64,000 nucleotides of DNA from assembly GCF_016428805.1 (NCBI RefSeq), contig NZ_JAELTJ010000004.1, forward strand, positions 1 to 64,000, written 5' to 3'. The notes beneath the pieces were generated by a model, which was given only the letters and a program-made list of their open reading frames with translations, did no database searches and was not told the DNA's origin. A program made the translations under genes and the position numbers. Numbering within the stretch: position 1 is the first letter of the stretch; each line of letters opens with the position of its first letter. This stretch comes from Achromobacter sp. ASV32 (GTDB lineage: Bacteria > Pseudomonadota > Gammaproteobacteria > Burkholderiales > Burkholderiaceae_B). Shown here piece after piece: positions 1 through 8,356 of the stretch.

Positions 1-664
1 AGGCCATGGCGTTCATGTGTACCAGGGGCAGCGGCGTGAGCATGCGTTCCTGCCCCGGGCGCAGCGCGGCCAGGCCGCCGATGCGGGCGTACCAGCCGCC
101 AGCGTGCAGGAAGTAGCGGTTGGGCAGGATGCAGCCCTTGGGCCGCCCGGTCGTGCCCGATGTGTAGAGCAGCGCGCATTCGGTCAGTTCATCGGGCGCG
201 CCGGTCAGCGGCGGGGCGAACGGCGCGGCTGGCGGCGCATCGTGCGGGGCCATCACGCGCAGCGGGCGGCCGGCGCGCTCGGCCGCGGCCAGCAGGTCGG
301 CATGACGTTCGGGCAGCGCCACCGCCAGCGCGATCTCGGAGTGACCCGTCAGGTATTCCAGTTCGGCCGCGCGCAGGTCGGGGTTGATCGGCACCACCGA
401 CACGCCCAGGGCGTTCAGCGCGAACCAGTGCAGGAAGAAGGCGGGGCGGTTTTCCAGCAACAGGCCGGCGCGGTGGCCGTGGCCGTAGCCGGCGCGCGCG
501 TAGGCCGCGCGCAGCGTCTCGATGGCGCTGGCCGCCTGGGCATAGCCCAGTTCGCCGGGGCCGATGCCGTAGGCCTCGGCGGTTTCGGGCAGGATGCACA
601 GGAAGGGCCTGGCGCCGTGGCGGGCCGCGGTGTCGCGGAAAGCCTGATGGACGGTGGTGCTCAC
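1..664 (-). CDS. Acyl-CoA synthetase / AMP-dependent ligase, N-terminal part (cut by window edge)
   Basis: This is the N-terminal 221 codons of an ANL-superfamily ligase; the remainder lies before base 1. The AMP-binding P-loop LLYTSGTTGRPKG is visible around residues 165-180. It is preceded by the usual N-terminal lobe (GHRAGLLLENRPAFFLHWFA, NALGVSVVPINPDL). I chose the GTG at 664 because TAGGAG lies just upstream and the dioxygenase beta gene ends nine bases before it. It is the last visible gene of the operon running from iorA. By family it should activate a carboxylic acid to its acyl-CoA through an acyl-adenylate; the substrate is not readable. An aryl or indolic acid is inferred from the neighbours. 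Confidence 0.87.
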   Translation of the reverse strand, partial: MSTTVHQAFRDTAARHGARPFLCILPETAEAYGIGPGELGYAQAASAIETLRAAYARAGYGHGHRAGLLLENRPAFFLHWFALNALGVSVVPINPDLRAAELEYLTGHSEIALAVALPERHADLLAAAERAGRPLRVMAPHDAPPAAPFAPPLTGAPDELTECALLYTSGTTGRPKGCILPNRYFLHAGGWYARIGGLAALRPGQERMLTPLPLVHMNAMA

Positions 665-673
665 AAGCCGCTC

Positions 674-1165
674 CTACATGAACAGTTGGATGTTGCCGAA
701 GGCGGCGTCGCAATTGACCAGGTCAACGCGTTTCAGGCGAATCCGCAGCGCGCCGTCCTGCTCCACCAGATGATGCGTGGCCCAGCCGGCGTACAGGGTC
801 TGCGCATCCTGGCGCGTTTCGACATAGTGGAAGGCGGTACGCAGCACGTGGCGGCCTTCGTCGGGCGCCGATTCCGGATGGCCGCGTTCGATCGTGGGCG
901 CCTGCAACAGGTGGTGGCAGCGGCTCTTGGGCTGTTGCGAAAAGGTCCGCTGGCCGGCCAGCCGCTCGACCCGCACGCGCAACAGCAGCTTGTCTTCGTA
1001 CATCAGCGAGGCGTGCAGCTTGGCGTCCGTCTGACCGTGCGCCAGCGGCATCCAGTAGTAGCCGTCCTCGGTATACAGGTCCAGCCAGTCCTCGAAGCGC
1101 AGCTCGTCGAGCAGGCGCGCTTCGGCGTAGACGAAATCGATCAGGTCGCGTTCGGAAAAACTCAT
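674..1165 (-). CDS. Aromatic-ring-hydroxylating dioxygenase, beta (small) subunit
   Basis: A 163-residue protein of the ring-hydroxylating dioxygenase beta family (NTF2-like fold). It begins MSFSERDLIDFVYAEARLLD and contains the family-typical segment W-x-D-L-Y-T-E-D-G-Y-Y-W-M-P. Its ATG overlaps the alpha-subunit stop as ATGA at 1162-1165, so the two subunits are translationally coupled. Beta subunits are structural partners in the alpha3-beta3 oxygenase and carry no metal site. The length is normal for the family. The neighbours (alpha subunit, reductase, CoA ligase, IOR) put it in an aromatic catabolic operon. Confidence 0.92.
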   Translation of the reverse strand: MSFSERDLIDFVYAEARLLDELRFEDWLDLYTEDGYYWMPLAHGQTDAKLHASLMYEDKLLLRVRVERLAGQRTFSQQPKSRCHHLLQAPTIERGHPESAPDEGRHVLRTAFHYVETRQDAQTLYAGWATHHLVEQDGALRIRLKRVDLVNCDAAFGNIQLFM

Positions 1166-2481
1166 GCTGCCTCCGTCTGCGTCATGTAGCGGCCCCAGGC
1201 GCGGTACTGGTTGCGCATCTGCCATTCGTTGGTGCCGTTGGTGGTGACGTTCTTGCGCCCGATCTCGTCGGGCGAGTACAGCCGGCCGACGTTGACCCAG
1301 TCGCGGGCCCGCGATTGCAGGCCGTCCTGCGCGCGTTCGTACATTTCCAGGTCGTCGTGGCCGACCACGGACGTGGGGGCGTTGATCAGGCGGTTGTACA
1401 TGAGGGTGCGTTCGAGCAGCAGGTCGGGCGCGCCCACCAGGCGGAAGGTCCAGGATTCGACCAGCGTGCGGTCCGCGGCGATCGGTTTGAACACGCGCAG
1501 CGTCTGGATCGGGCCCTTGACCATGATGTTGGGGAAATACACCGTGTTGTGGCGCACGTCGCCCAGGATCTGCTTGGCGCGGTCTTCGCCGTATGCCGCC
1601 ACCATGGATTCCCAGTAGCCGGGGATGCCCGAGTAGGCCGCATGGATGGAATCGGACACGCCCGTGTGGCCGTGGCCGTTTTCCCAGACGCGGATGCCCA
1701 TGTTCTCGAAGAACTCGTAGGGCGAGATGAACGGCGCGAACAGTTCCACCGCCATGGGCTTGGGCGTGCCGGCCGGGGCCGCTTCCCAGACCTTGACCGC
1801 GGTGCCTGCCGACGACTCGTGCGCCACCATCGGGTGGCAGGTGTCGGTCTGGTTGTCCACCAGCATCTTCCAGTTGCAGCGGTGCATATAGCGCAGCACG
1901 CCGCCGGCCACTTCGAGCCGCCCCTCGGGCGAGCGGTCGACCATATTGTCCAGGGTCGACAGCGCGTCGCCGAAGAAGTCCTCGAACGACTGGCCTGTGG
2001 GGTTCAGGCGGCAGAACACGAAGCCGCGATGATTGCGCACGTCTTTCACGGCCGCCATCCCCTGGCTGGCTTCGCATTGCTCCAGGCCGGTGTTTTCGTA
2101 GCCCTTCTTCAAGGGAATCGACAGCAGGCTGCCGTCGGTCTTGAAGGTCCAGGCGTGGTAAGGGCAGCGGAAGAACTTGCCGGTGTTGCCGCAAGCCTCG
2201 CCCGCCACCATGGTGCCCTTGTGCGGGCAGCGGTTGTGCAGCACCCGCACGGTGCGGTCGCTGTGGCGCACCATCACCACCGGCTGGTTGCCCACGGTGG
2301 TGGTGATGTAGTCGCCGGGATTGGGCACCTGGCTGTCGTGCCCGACGTAGACCCAGGTGTTGGCGTACAGCCGTTCCATTTCCAGGTCGAACAGTTCCTG
2401 GTCGATGAACAGGTCCTTGTGCACCTCGGTCTCGCGCAGCAGGGCGCGGATGGCGTCTGGGTTGTCGCGGTATTTGGCCAT
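1162..2481 (-). CDS. Aromatic-ring-hydroxylating dioxygenase, alpha subunit (Rieske)
   Basis: A 439-residue catalytic subunit. The Rieske [2Fe-2S] ligands are complete: C85-P-H87-K-G and C106-P-Y-H109-A-W. The mononuclear iron site follows as D213, H216 and H221 within DNQTDTCHPMVAH. This has the same D-x2-H-x4-H spacing as naphthalene dioxygenase and includes the aspartate that bridges electrons between subunits. It therefore looks fully catalytic. It lies between a reductase gene (2507) and the beta subunit, completing a two-component oxygenase. The substrate cannot be assigned from sequence alone; the IOR and CoA-ligase genes in the same operon suggest an aryl or indolic acid or its CoA ester. 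Confidence 0.95.
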   Translation of the reverse strand: MAKYRDNPDAIRALLRETEVHKDLFIDQELFDLEMERLYANTWVYVGHDSQVPNPGDYITTTVGNQPVVMVRHSDRTVRVLHNRCPHKGTMVAGEACGNTGKFFRCPYHAWTFKTDGSLLSIPLKKGYENTGLEQCEASQGMAAVKDVRNHRGFVFCRLNPTGQSFEDFFGDALSTLDNMVDRSPEGRLEVAGGVLRYMHRCNWKMLVDNQTDTCHPMVAHESSAGTAVKVWEAAPAGTPKPMAVELFAPFISPYEFFENMGIRVWENGHGHTGVSDSIHAAYSGIPGYWESMVAAYGEDRAKQILGDVRHNTVYFPNIMVKGPIQTLRVFKPIAADRTLVESWTFRLVGAPDLLLERTLMYNRLINAPTSVVGHDDLEMYERAQDGLQSRARDWVNVGRLYSPDEIGRKNVTTNGTNEWQMRNQYRAWGRYMTQTEAA

Positions 2482-2506
2482 GCTTGTCTCCTTGCTGCGC
2501 CCGGCC

Positions 2507-3484
2507 CTACAGATCCAGCACCAGGCGCGCCGACTTGGCGCGCGAGATGCAGATCTGGATGATCTTGCCGCTGGCTTTCTCGGTATCCGACAGGTAGTAG
2601 TCGCGGTGGTCGGGCTCGCCCTCCAGCACGGTGGCCTGGCACACGCCGCATTCGCCGCGCTTGCAGTCGAACATCGGGTCGCAGCCCTCTTCTTCCATGA
2701 CGTCGACGATGGTCTTGTCGGCGGGAATGGTCAGTACCCGGCCCGATTGGCGCAGTTCGACCTCGAATGGCTGGTCGCCGGCCTGCGGCGCGGCGCTGGC
2801 GAACAGCTCGAAGTGGATGTGGGCATCGGGCCAGTGGCGGGCGCGGGCGCCCTGGATGACGGCGTCGATCAGGCCCTTGGGACCGCACACGTACAGGTGC
2901 TGGCGCGGGTTGGCGGCATCCAGCAGGGCCTGCAGGTCGAAGCGGCACGACGGTTCGTCGTCAGCGTGCAAAGTCAGGGCGTCACCGGCCAGTGCCTGCA
3001 GTTCCGGCAGGAATGCCAGCTGGTCGCGGCTGCGGCCGCTGTAGTGCAGGCGGAAAGCGCGGCCGGCGGATTTCAAGGCCGCCGCCATGGACGCGACCGG
3101 CGTGATGCCGATACCGCCCGCGATCAGCAGCACCGGTTCGTCGCCGGCCGGGGATTCGTGCAGCGGAAAGTCGTTCTTCGGGCCTTCCACGGTCAGCGTA
3201 TCGCCCACCGCCAGCCCGTGCATGTGACGCGAGCCGCCCTGGCTGGCTTCTTCCAGCCGCACGCCCAGGCGGTATTCGGCGGGCTCGGCAAAACGGCCGG
3301 CCTCGGGTGCCAGTTGCACCAGCGAATAGCAGCGCGGCTCGCGCAGGCCGGGCACCGAGACTTTCAGGTGGGCACCGGGGCCGAAGGCGGGCAGCACGCC
3401 GCCGTCTTCGCGCGCCAGGCGCAGGGAGCGGATCAGGGGCGATTCCTGGCGGATTTCGCGGACGATGAGTTTCAGGGTTTGCAC
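2507..3484 (-). CDS. Dioxygenase reductase: flavin/NAD domain plus C-terminal plant-type [2Fe-2S] ferredoxin
   Basis: A 325-residue phthalate-dioxygenase-reductase-type protein. It has an N-terminal flavin-binding barrel (region EPRCYSLVQLAPE), a nucleotide-binding segment (GGIGITPVASM, YVCGPKGLIDAVI) and a C-terminal ferredoxin with CKRGECGVCQ and a distal cysteine in IQICISRAK. It should pass electrons from NAD(P)H to the Rieske oxygenase encoded just downstream. I chose the GTG at 3484, giving VQTLKLIVREIRQ; the open frame runs further upstream but would overlap the iorB end and lacks family-like sequence. Same operon as iorA/iorB. Confidence 0.92.
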   Translation of the reverse strand: MQTLKLIVREIRQESPLIRSLRLAREDGGVLPAFGPGAHLKVSVPGLREPRCYSLVQLAPEAGRFAEPAEYRLGVRLEEASQGGSRHMHGLAVGDTLTVEGPKNDFPLHESPAGDEPVLLIAGGIGITPVASMAAALKSAGRAFRLHYSGRSRDQLAFLPELQALAGDALTLHADDEPSCRFDLQALLDAANPRQHLYVCGPKGLIDAVIQGARARHWPDAHIHFELFASAAPQAGDQPFEVELRQSGRVLTIPADKTIVDVMEEEGCDPMFDCKRGECGVCQATVLEGEPDHRDYYLSDTEKASGKIIQICISRAKSARLVLDL

Positions 3485-3507
3485 GGCGTTCGTCTCTATC
3501 TTGTGGG

Positions 3508-5064
3508 TCAGGCGGCCATCTTTCGGGCCAGCGTGTCGGCCAACTGGCGCTCCATGGGACCGCATTTTTCGTCGGCCAGCGCGGCCTCGCGCAGCGACCG
3601 CAGCGAGGCCGCGGCATCGGGCCGGCCAACCAGTTGCGCGGCCGCCGCGAGCAGTTGGCGGTACTTGCCGCCGCCGCGCACGTGGGTGTCGCTATAGCCT
3701 TTGACCAGGCGGCGGCAGTTGACCGTTTCCACGGCCAGGTCGTAGTCGCGCGGGACCAGGCTGGTCACCAGGTCCAGCCATTGCGTCAGCGCGGCCGATT
3801 CGATCTGGTGGCGCAGCGTGCGGCGGCGCAGGCGGCGCATGCCGGCCAGCAGATACAGCATCAGGAAGCCGCCCAGGGTGCCGCTTTGCATGCGCCGGCC
3901 CTTGCCCAGGCGCCGTTCGACGAAGCCGCCAAAACCTTTGGATTGCTCCAGCCACCGGCCCAGGCCCGCGGGCAGCGTGCCGCAGATCTCTTCCAGCCGT
4001 GGATGCATGAATTCGGTGGTGTAGACCAGTTGGTCCGGTTTGGCGCCGACTTCGCTGCGTACGCGCTCGAAACGTGAGCCGCGCGTTTTCAGATCGGCCA
4101 CGCGGATGACGTCGTCGTAGGCCATGGCGGTGGCCACGTAGCGCGCGGCGGCGCAGGTCAGCGCCCATTGCCTGGCCTCGCCGCCATGGCGCGCGTCCAG
4201 CTCGCGGATGTGCTGCATGCGGGCCAGGTAATCCTGGGCATAGGCCAGATCCTGGAATTCGATCTGGCGGCGCACGCCGGCCACCAGCATGGGCTGGGCA
4301 CAGGGCGGGAAATCGCGGGCAATCGTGTCCAGCAGCGTCTGCGTGCGCGGGCTGGCGGCGCGCTCGGGCAACGCCGGCACCGGACGCGTCAGGTCGATGG
4401 CGGCGGGCTGCGCCGGCGCCCGGTCGGCGGCTTCGAAGCCCAGCGCGAAGGCGCGCAGACTGGCCTCGACGCCGACGCCGGCGCGGCGCACGGTGGCCTC
4501 AAAGTCGTCGCGCGAGAACGGCAGCGCGCCGCTGCCGGCCACCGCACCGAACAGGCTGGCGCTGATGACGCTGCCGGCCCGGTCGGCCAGCTCCTGCAGG
4601 TCAAAGCACAGGAAGCGGCGCGCGGCGGCGCGGCCGGCTTCCAGCACCTTGTTGGGATCGGCGATACCGTTGCCGGGCGCCGACTTTTCGCTGACCGCAT
4701 AGCTGCGGTGCGATGAGGCGATCAGCACGCTGCGGTCGGGGGTGACCAGGCCGCGCTGGATAGCGCGGCCGCCTTCCATCAGCTCGGCGGCCACGACCAG
4801 GTCGACGTCGCCCGGCGTGGGCATCAGCGCCAGCGCGGGCGGACGGCCGGCGCGGGCCACATCGGCTTCCGGCAGCAGTTCCAGGTAATAGATGGTGGCG
4901 CCGGTGCGCTGGGCCACGCCGGGCACCGAGGTGGTCTGAGCCCACCAGCCGGCATGTTCGGCCATGTCGACGATCCAGTCGGCCAGCACGCCGCCGCCTT
5001 GGCCGCCCATGGCCAGGATGGCGATCTTGATGGGAGTGCCTTGCTGCAATGCCACCGGGTTCAT
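3508..5064 (-). CDS. iorB: Indolepyruvate:ferredoxin oxidoreductase, beta-type subunit (long form)
   Basis: A 518-residue protein. It starts MNPVALQQGTPIKIAILAMG and continues GGQGGGVLADWIVDMAE, the gamma-type catalytic domain of 2-oxoacid:ferredoxin oxidoreductases. After about residue 200 it carries a long alpha-helical extension, which makes it much larger than archaeal IorB (about 200 residues); this long form is common in betaproteobacteria. With IorA it should oxidatively decarboxylate an arylpyruvate to an aryl-acetyl-CoA. It lies 11 bases after iorA and before the reductase gene. The extension may replace or anchor an electron-transfer function, but I see no clear Fe-S motif in it. 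Confidence 0.9.
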   Translation of the reverse strand: MNPVALQQGTPIKIAILAMGGQGGGVLADWIVDMAEHAGWWAQTTSVPGVAQRTGATIYYLELLPEADVARAGRPPALALMPTPGDVDLVVAAELMEGGRAIQRGLVTPDRSVLIASSHRSYAVSEKSAPGNGIADPNKVLEAGRAAARRFLCFDLQELADRAGSVISASLFGAVAGSGALPFSRDDFEATVRRAGVGVEASLRAFALGFEAADRAPAQPAAIDLTRPVPALPERAASPRTQTLLDTIARDFPPCAQPMLVAGVRRQIEFQDLAYAQDYLARMQHIRELDARHGGEARQWALTCAAARYVATAMAYDDVIRVADLKTRGSRFERVRSEVGAKPDQLVYTTEFMHPRLEEICGTLPAGLGRWLEQSKGFGGFVERRLGKGRRMQSGTLGGFLMLYLLAGMRRLRRRTLRHQIESAALTQWLDLVTSLVPRDYDLAVETVNCRRLVKGYSDTHVRGGGKYRQLLAAAAQLVGRPDAAASLRSLREAALADEKCGPMERQLADTLARKMAA

Positions 5065-5075
5065 GGAGCGGGTCC

Positions 5076-7304
5076 TCAAAGGGCGAATTTGGCCAGGCGC
5101 GCGGCGCGGCGGCGTTGCAGATAACCGATCACGCCCTGGCGCAGGCGCGCCAGGAAACGGTCGCGGCCGCTGGGGTTGTGCACGATGTCGGCGCGGTAGA
5201 AAGACGGGCACAGCACCGCGGCATGGGCGACTTCGCCGCAATTGCCGCAGCCCACGCAGCTGCTTTCCACGTGCGCGACGGGATCTTCCTTGAGCGGATC
5301 GCCGCTGTCCTTGATGGTCAGCGACGGGCAACCGGACAGCCGGATACAGGCGTGGTCGCCGGTGCACACGTCCGGGTCGACGCCAAAGCGTTCCTTGACC
5401 ACGCGCTTGCCTTCCTTGACCGCCTTGTTGAACAGCGGCTTGATGCGGCGCTGCTTGTTCAGCATGCATTCCGACTGGGCGATGATGACCTTGGGCCCCT
5501 TGATGTCGGTGGTCAGCGCTTCTTCGATGGTGGCGCGGACCTTGGCCACGTCATAGGTGCGGTCGAGCGTGCGTACCCATTTCACGCCTACGCCGCGCAC
5601 GGCCTGGTCAATGGGGTTGTTGGTGGAGCGGTCGGGATTGTCGGCGCGCGAGGACAGGATGTCCTGCCCGCCCGTGGCCGAGGCGTAGAAGTTGTCGACG
5701 ATGACAATGACGCCGTCGTACTTGTTGAACACGGCGTTGCCGATGCCCGAGGCCAGGCCGTTGTGCCAGAAGCCGCCGTCACCCATGATCGAGATCGGCC
5801 GCTTGGCCGCCGGCACGTTGAACGCGGCCGCGCTGGACGCGCCCAGGCCGTAGCCCATGGTGGTGGCGCCCAGGTTGAACGGCGGCAGGATCGAAAACAG
5901 GTGGCAGCCGATATCGCACGAGATATGGTGCTGGCCCAGCGTTTCCTGGGCCAGGGTCAGGGCCGAGAAGATCGGCCGCTCAGGACAGCCGGTACAGAAG
6001 CCGGCCGGGCGCGGCGGCACCACGGCGGCCAGGTCGGCCACTTGCTTGTGAAAGGTGATGGGCTGTTCGACCGGACGCGGTGCCGGCTTGGGCCGGGTGA
6101 TCTCGGTGATCTCCAGCTGCGGGGCAGGGGCGGCGCCGCTGTCAGCAGCCACGGCCGGATGGGTCTGCAACGATTCCGGGCGTTCACGCTTGAGGAATTC
6201 GCGCAGGCCATCGCGCATGACCTGGGTGGTGTATTCGCCCGCCATCGGCAGCACGTCCTTGCCGGACAGGCGGGTGTCCACGCCCGCCTTGCGCAGCACC
6301 GCGTGCAGGTTCTGTTCCAGGTAGTCGGGCTGGCCTTCTTCCAGCAGCAGCACCGCGCGCTTGCCGCGGCAGAAGTCGATGACCTCGTCTTCGATGACGG
6401 GGTAGGCCACGTTCATCACATACAGCGGAATGCGGCTGTTGCCGAAATTGTCGGCCAGACCCAGCAGTTGCAGCGCCCGGATCACGCCGTTGTACAGGCC
6501 GCCCTGCAGGATCAGGCCGATGTCGTCCTGGTCGCCGTCGAAGTGTTCGTTGAGCTTGTTCGCTTTGATATAGCGGATGGCGGCCGGCCAGCGTTCCTTG
6601 ATCTTTTCCTGTTCATGCAGGAAGGAGGCGGGCGGCAGCACGATGCGGCTGGTGTCGCGCGCCGGGTTCTCCAGCGCCTCGGCCAGCGAGAATGCGGGCC
6701 GCTTGTTTTCCTTGGCGATGAAACGGCCATGCACGTGGCAGCCGCGGATACGCAGTTGCAGCATCACTGGCGTCTTGCTGGCTTCGGACAGCGCGAAACC
6801 GTCTTCCACCGCCTTGACCATGCTTTCCAGGTTGGGGCGCGGATCCAGCAGCCAGATCTGCGACTTCATGGCGAACGCGTGCGAGCGCTCCTGCATGATG
6901 GACGAGCCTTCGCCGTAGTCTTCGCCCACGATGACCAGCGCGCCGCCCGTGACGCCGCCCGAGGCCAGGTTGGCCAGCGCGTCGGACGCGACGTTGGTGC
7001 CGACGGTGGATTTCCAGGTGACGGCGCCGCGTATCGGGTACATGACCGACGCGGCCAGCGTGGCGGCGGCGGTGGCTTCGGACGCGCTGGCCTCGAAGTG
7101 CACGCCCAGCTCCTGCAGGATGTCGTTGGCGTCGGCCAGCACGTCCATCAGGTGCGAGATCGGCGACCCCTGGTAACCGGCCACGTAGCCCACGCCGGAT
7201 TGCAGCAGCGCCTTGGTGACGGCAAGAATGCCCTCGCCGCGGAACTCTTCGCCCGCGCCGATACGCAACTGCTGGACTTCTTTCTTGAAAGACCTTTCAG
7301 CCAT
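5076..7304 (-). CDS. iorA: Indolepyruvate:ferredoxin oxidoreductase, alpha-type subunit
   Basis: A 742-residue thiamine-diphosphate enzyme subunit starting MAERSFKKEVQQLRIGAGEE. The N-terminal pyrimidine-binding region has GVGYVAGYQGSPISHLMDVL. The diphosphate-binding region is IMGDGGFWHNGLASGIGNAV with VDNFYASATGGQ. A ferredoxin-like C-terminus carries C-V-G-C-G-N-C and further cysteines. It catalyses CoA- and ferredoxin-dependent oxidative decarboxylation of arylpyruvates (indolepyruvate in characterised members). It is the first gene of the leftward operon and diverges from the MarR gene across a 371-base promoter region. The exact 2-oxoacid is not established by the sequence. Confidence 0.93.
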   Translation of the reverse strand: MAERSFKKEVQQLRIGAGEEFRGEGILAVTKALLQSGVGYVAGYQGSPISHLMDVLADANDILQELGVHFEASASEATAAATLAASVMYPIRGAVTWKSTVGTNVASDALANLASGGVTGGALVIVGEDYGEGSSIMQERSHAFAMKSQIWLLDPRPNLESMVKAVEDGFALSEASKTPVMLQLRIRGCHVHGRFIAKENKRPAFSLAEALENPARDTSRIVLPPASFLHEQEKIKERWPAAIRYIKANKLNEHFDGDQDDIGLILQGGLYNGVIRALQLLGLADNFGNSRIPLYVMNVAYPVIEDEVIDFCRGKRAVLLLEEGQPDYLEQNLHAVLRKAGVDTRLSGKDVLPMAGEYTTQVMRDGLREFLKRERPESLQTHPAVAADSGAAPAPQLEITEITRPKPAPRPVEQPITFHKQVADLAAVVPPRPAGFCTGCPERPIFSALTLAQETLGQHHISCDIGCHLFSILPPFNLGATTMGYGLGASSAAAFNVPAAKRPISIMGDGGFWHNGLASGIGNAVFNKYDGVIVIVDNFYASATGGQDILSSRADNPDRSTNNPIDQAVRGVGVKWVRTLDRTYDVAKVRATIEEALTTDIKGPKVIIAQSECMLNKQRRIKPLFNKAVKEGKRVVKERFGVDPDVCTGDHACIRLSGCPSLTIKDSGDPLKEDPVAHVESSCVGCGNCGEVAHAAVLCPSFYRADIVHNPSGRDRFLARLRQGVIGYLQRRRAARLAKFAL

Positions 7305-7675
7305 CTCGAACTCCTTTCACGCGGACCGGCTTCCGGGTCCCCAAGCGTTGCTGCTGCGCAGCACGGACACGCCACGAAATTTCACGCTGAAAAATACTTT
7401 AGGAGTCAACGTTTTAGCTGTCAACAAAAAAGATGAAATTTCATGGAATCAAAAAAATATCACGCTAAAACAAGGGTGTATATACTGGTTGTCCTCAGCA
7501 TTCGATGCCCGTAAAAAGCCTCTTGATGGTGCAAAAACGGGTTGCGATTCGGGGTATACCCTGTGCTGCGCAACAGCATTGCGTCACGCCGTGGCGGGCC
7601 TTCGCGCCGTCGTGGTGCAATGCGCCCTGCGGCGTGACGCCGCTTATCCATATTGGTGCGTGGGAGCAAAGCAAC
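7305..7675. promoter_or_regulatory. Divergent iorA/marR control region with repeated candidate operators
   Basis: A 371-base AT-richer stretch between two divergent genes. It contains the perfect 12-bp palindrome ATGAAATTTCAT at 7433-7444 and a second copy of its core, GAAATTTCA, at 7376-7384. TCACGCT occurs as a direct repeat at 7382-7388 and 7460-7466. An 11-bp inverted repeat, GCGTCACGCCG at 7581-7591 against CGGCGTGACGC at 7630-7640, lies in the marR leader. These are plausible MarR-family operators and a leader hairpin; binding is inferred. Confidence 0.6.
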
Positions 7676-8167
7676 ATGCGGTCGGACAAGCAGAGCGGAA
7701 CCCAACCCACCGGCGCGCGGTTCGTCGACGACTACCTCGCTTACCTGCTGGCGCAGGCCAGCCAGCGCATCTCGGCGGAATTCCATCAACAGGTGAAGGC
7801 CGCGGGCCTGTCGGTCACCGAATGGCGGGTGCTGGCCAGCCTGGAGGGCAGCCCGGGCGAAACCATCGGCGATCTGGCGGTGCTGGCCATCACCAAGCAG
7901 CCCACCTTGAGCAAGGTGGTGCAGCGCATGGAAGCCGACGGGCTGGTGGCCCGGACCGGCGTGCGCGCCGACCGCCGCCAGACGCGGGTCGGCATCACCA
8001 CCAAGGGCCGCAACCTGATCGCGGCGTTATGCGAACAGGCCACCCAGCACCAGAAGGCGGTGCTGGCGCCGTTCGGCGAAGAAAAGGCGGCGCTGCTGAT
8101 CGACATGCTGCGGGTGCTGATGACGGAACACGTGCCGCTGGATCTCCCGTTGGACACAGACGAATAG
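7676..8167 (+). CDS. MarR-family transcriptional regulator
   Basis: A 163-residue winged-helix regulator. The segment LSVTEWRVLASLEGSPGET is followed by the recognition-helix region TKQPTLSKVVQRMEADGLVA and the wing RADRRQTRVGITTKGR, which is classic MarR/SlyA architecture. The ATG at 7676 has GGGAG eight bases upstream. It is divergent from the iorA operon and is the obvious candidate for its ligand-responsive repressor, the ligand probably being a pathway aromatic acid or CoA ester. In-frame sequence upstream of 7676 is open but does not resemble MarR proteins, so I did not extend the start. Confidence 0.92.
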   Translation: MRSDKQSGTQPTGARFVDDYLAYLLAQASQRISAEFHQQVKAAGLSVTEWRVLASLEGSPGETIGDLAVLAITKQPTLSKVVQRMEADGLVARTGVRADRRQTRVGITTKGRNLIAALCEQATQHQKAVLAPFGEEKAALLIDMLRVLMTEHVPLDLPLDTDE

Positions 8168-8356
8168 GACTCGTCCGGCAGGTGAACACTGTTTACTTGG
8201 CCGGATATGCGATTTTTTTGTCATTTCTTTATATGTCCCTATTTGTGTTTCTCCTGTGAAAACCGTCTCCGGTACGCATAAACCCTGAATTGACGGGGGT
8301 CTTTCGGCTAGGCAATATCGCGCCGGTATTCAGACTACAGTCAGGAGTTGACACCT

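Noticed and set aside
17-1189. A 390-codon plus-strand frame at the window start
   Set aside because: It is antisense to the CoA ligase and dioxygenase beta genes, both of which have clear family motifs on the minus strand.
7505-7675. N-terminal extension of the MarR protein
   Set aside because: The upstream in-frame sequence spans the repeat-rich control region and has no MarR resemblance. The ATG at 7676 has a good ribosome-binding site.
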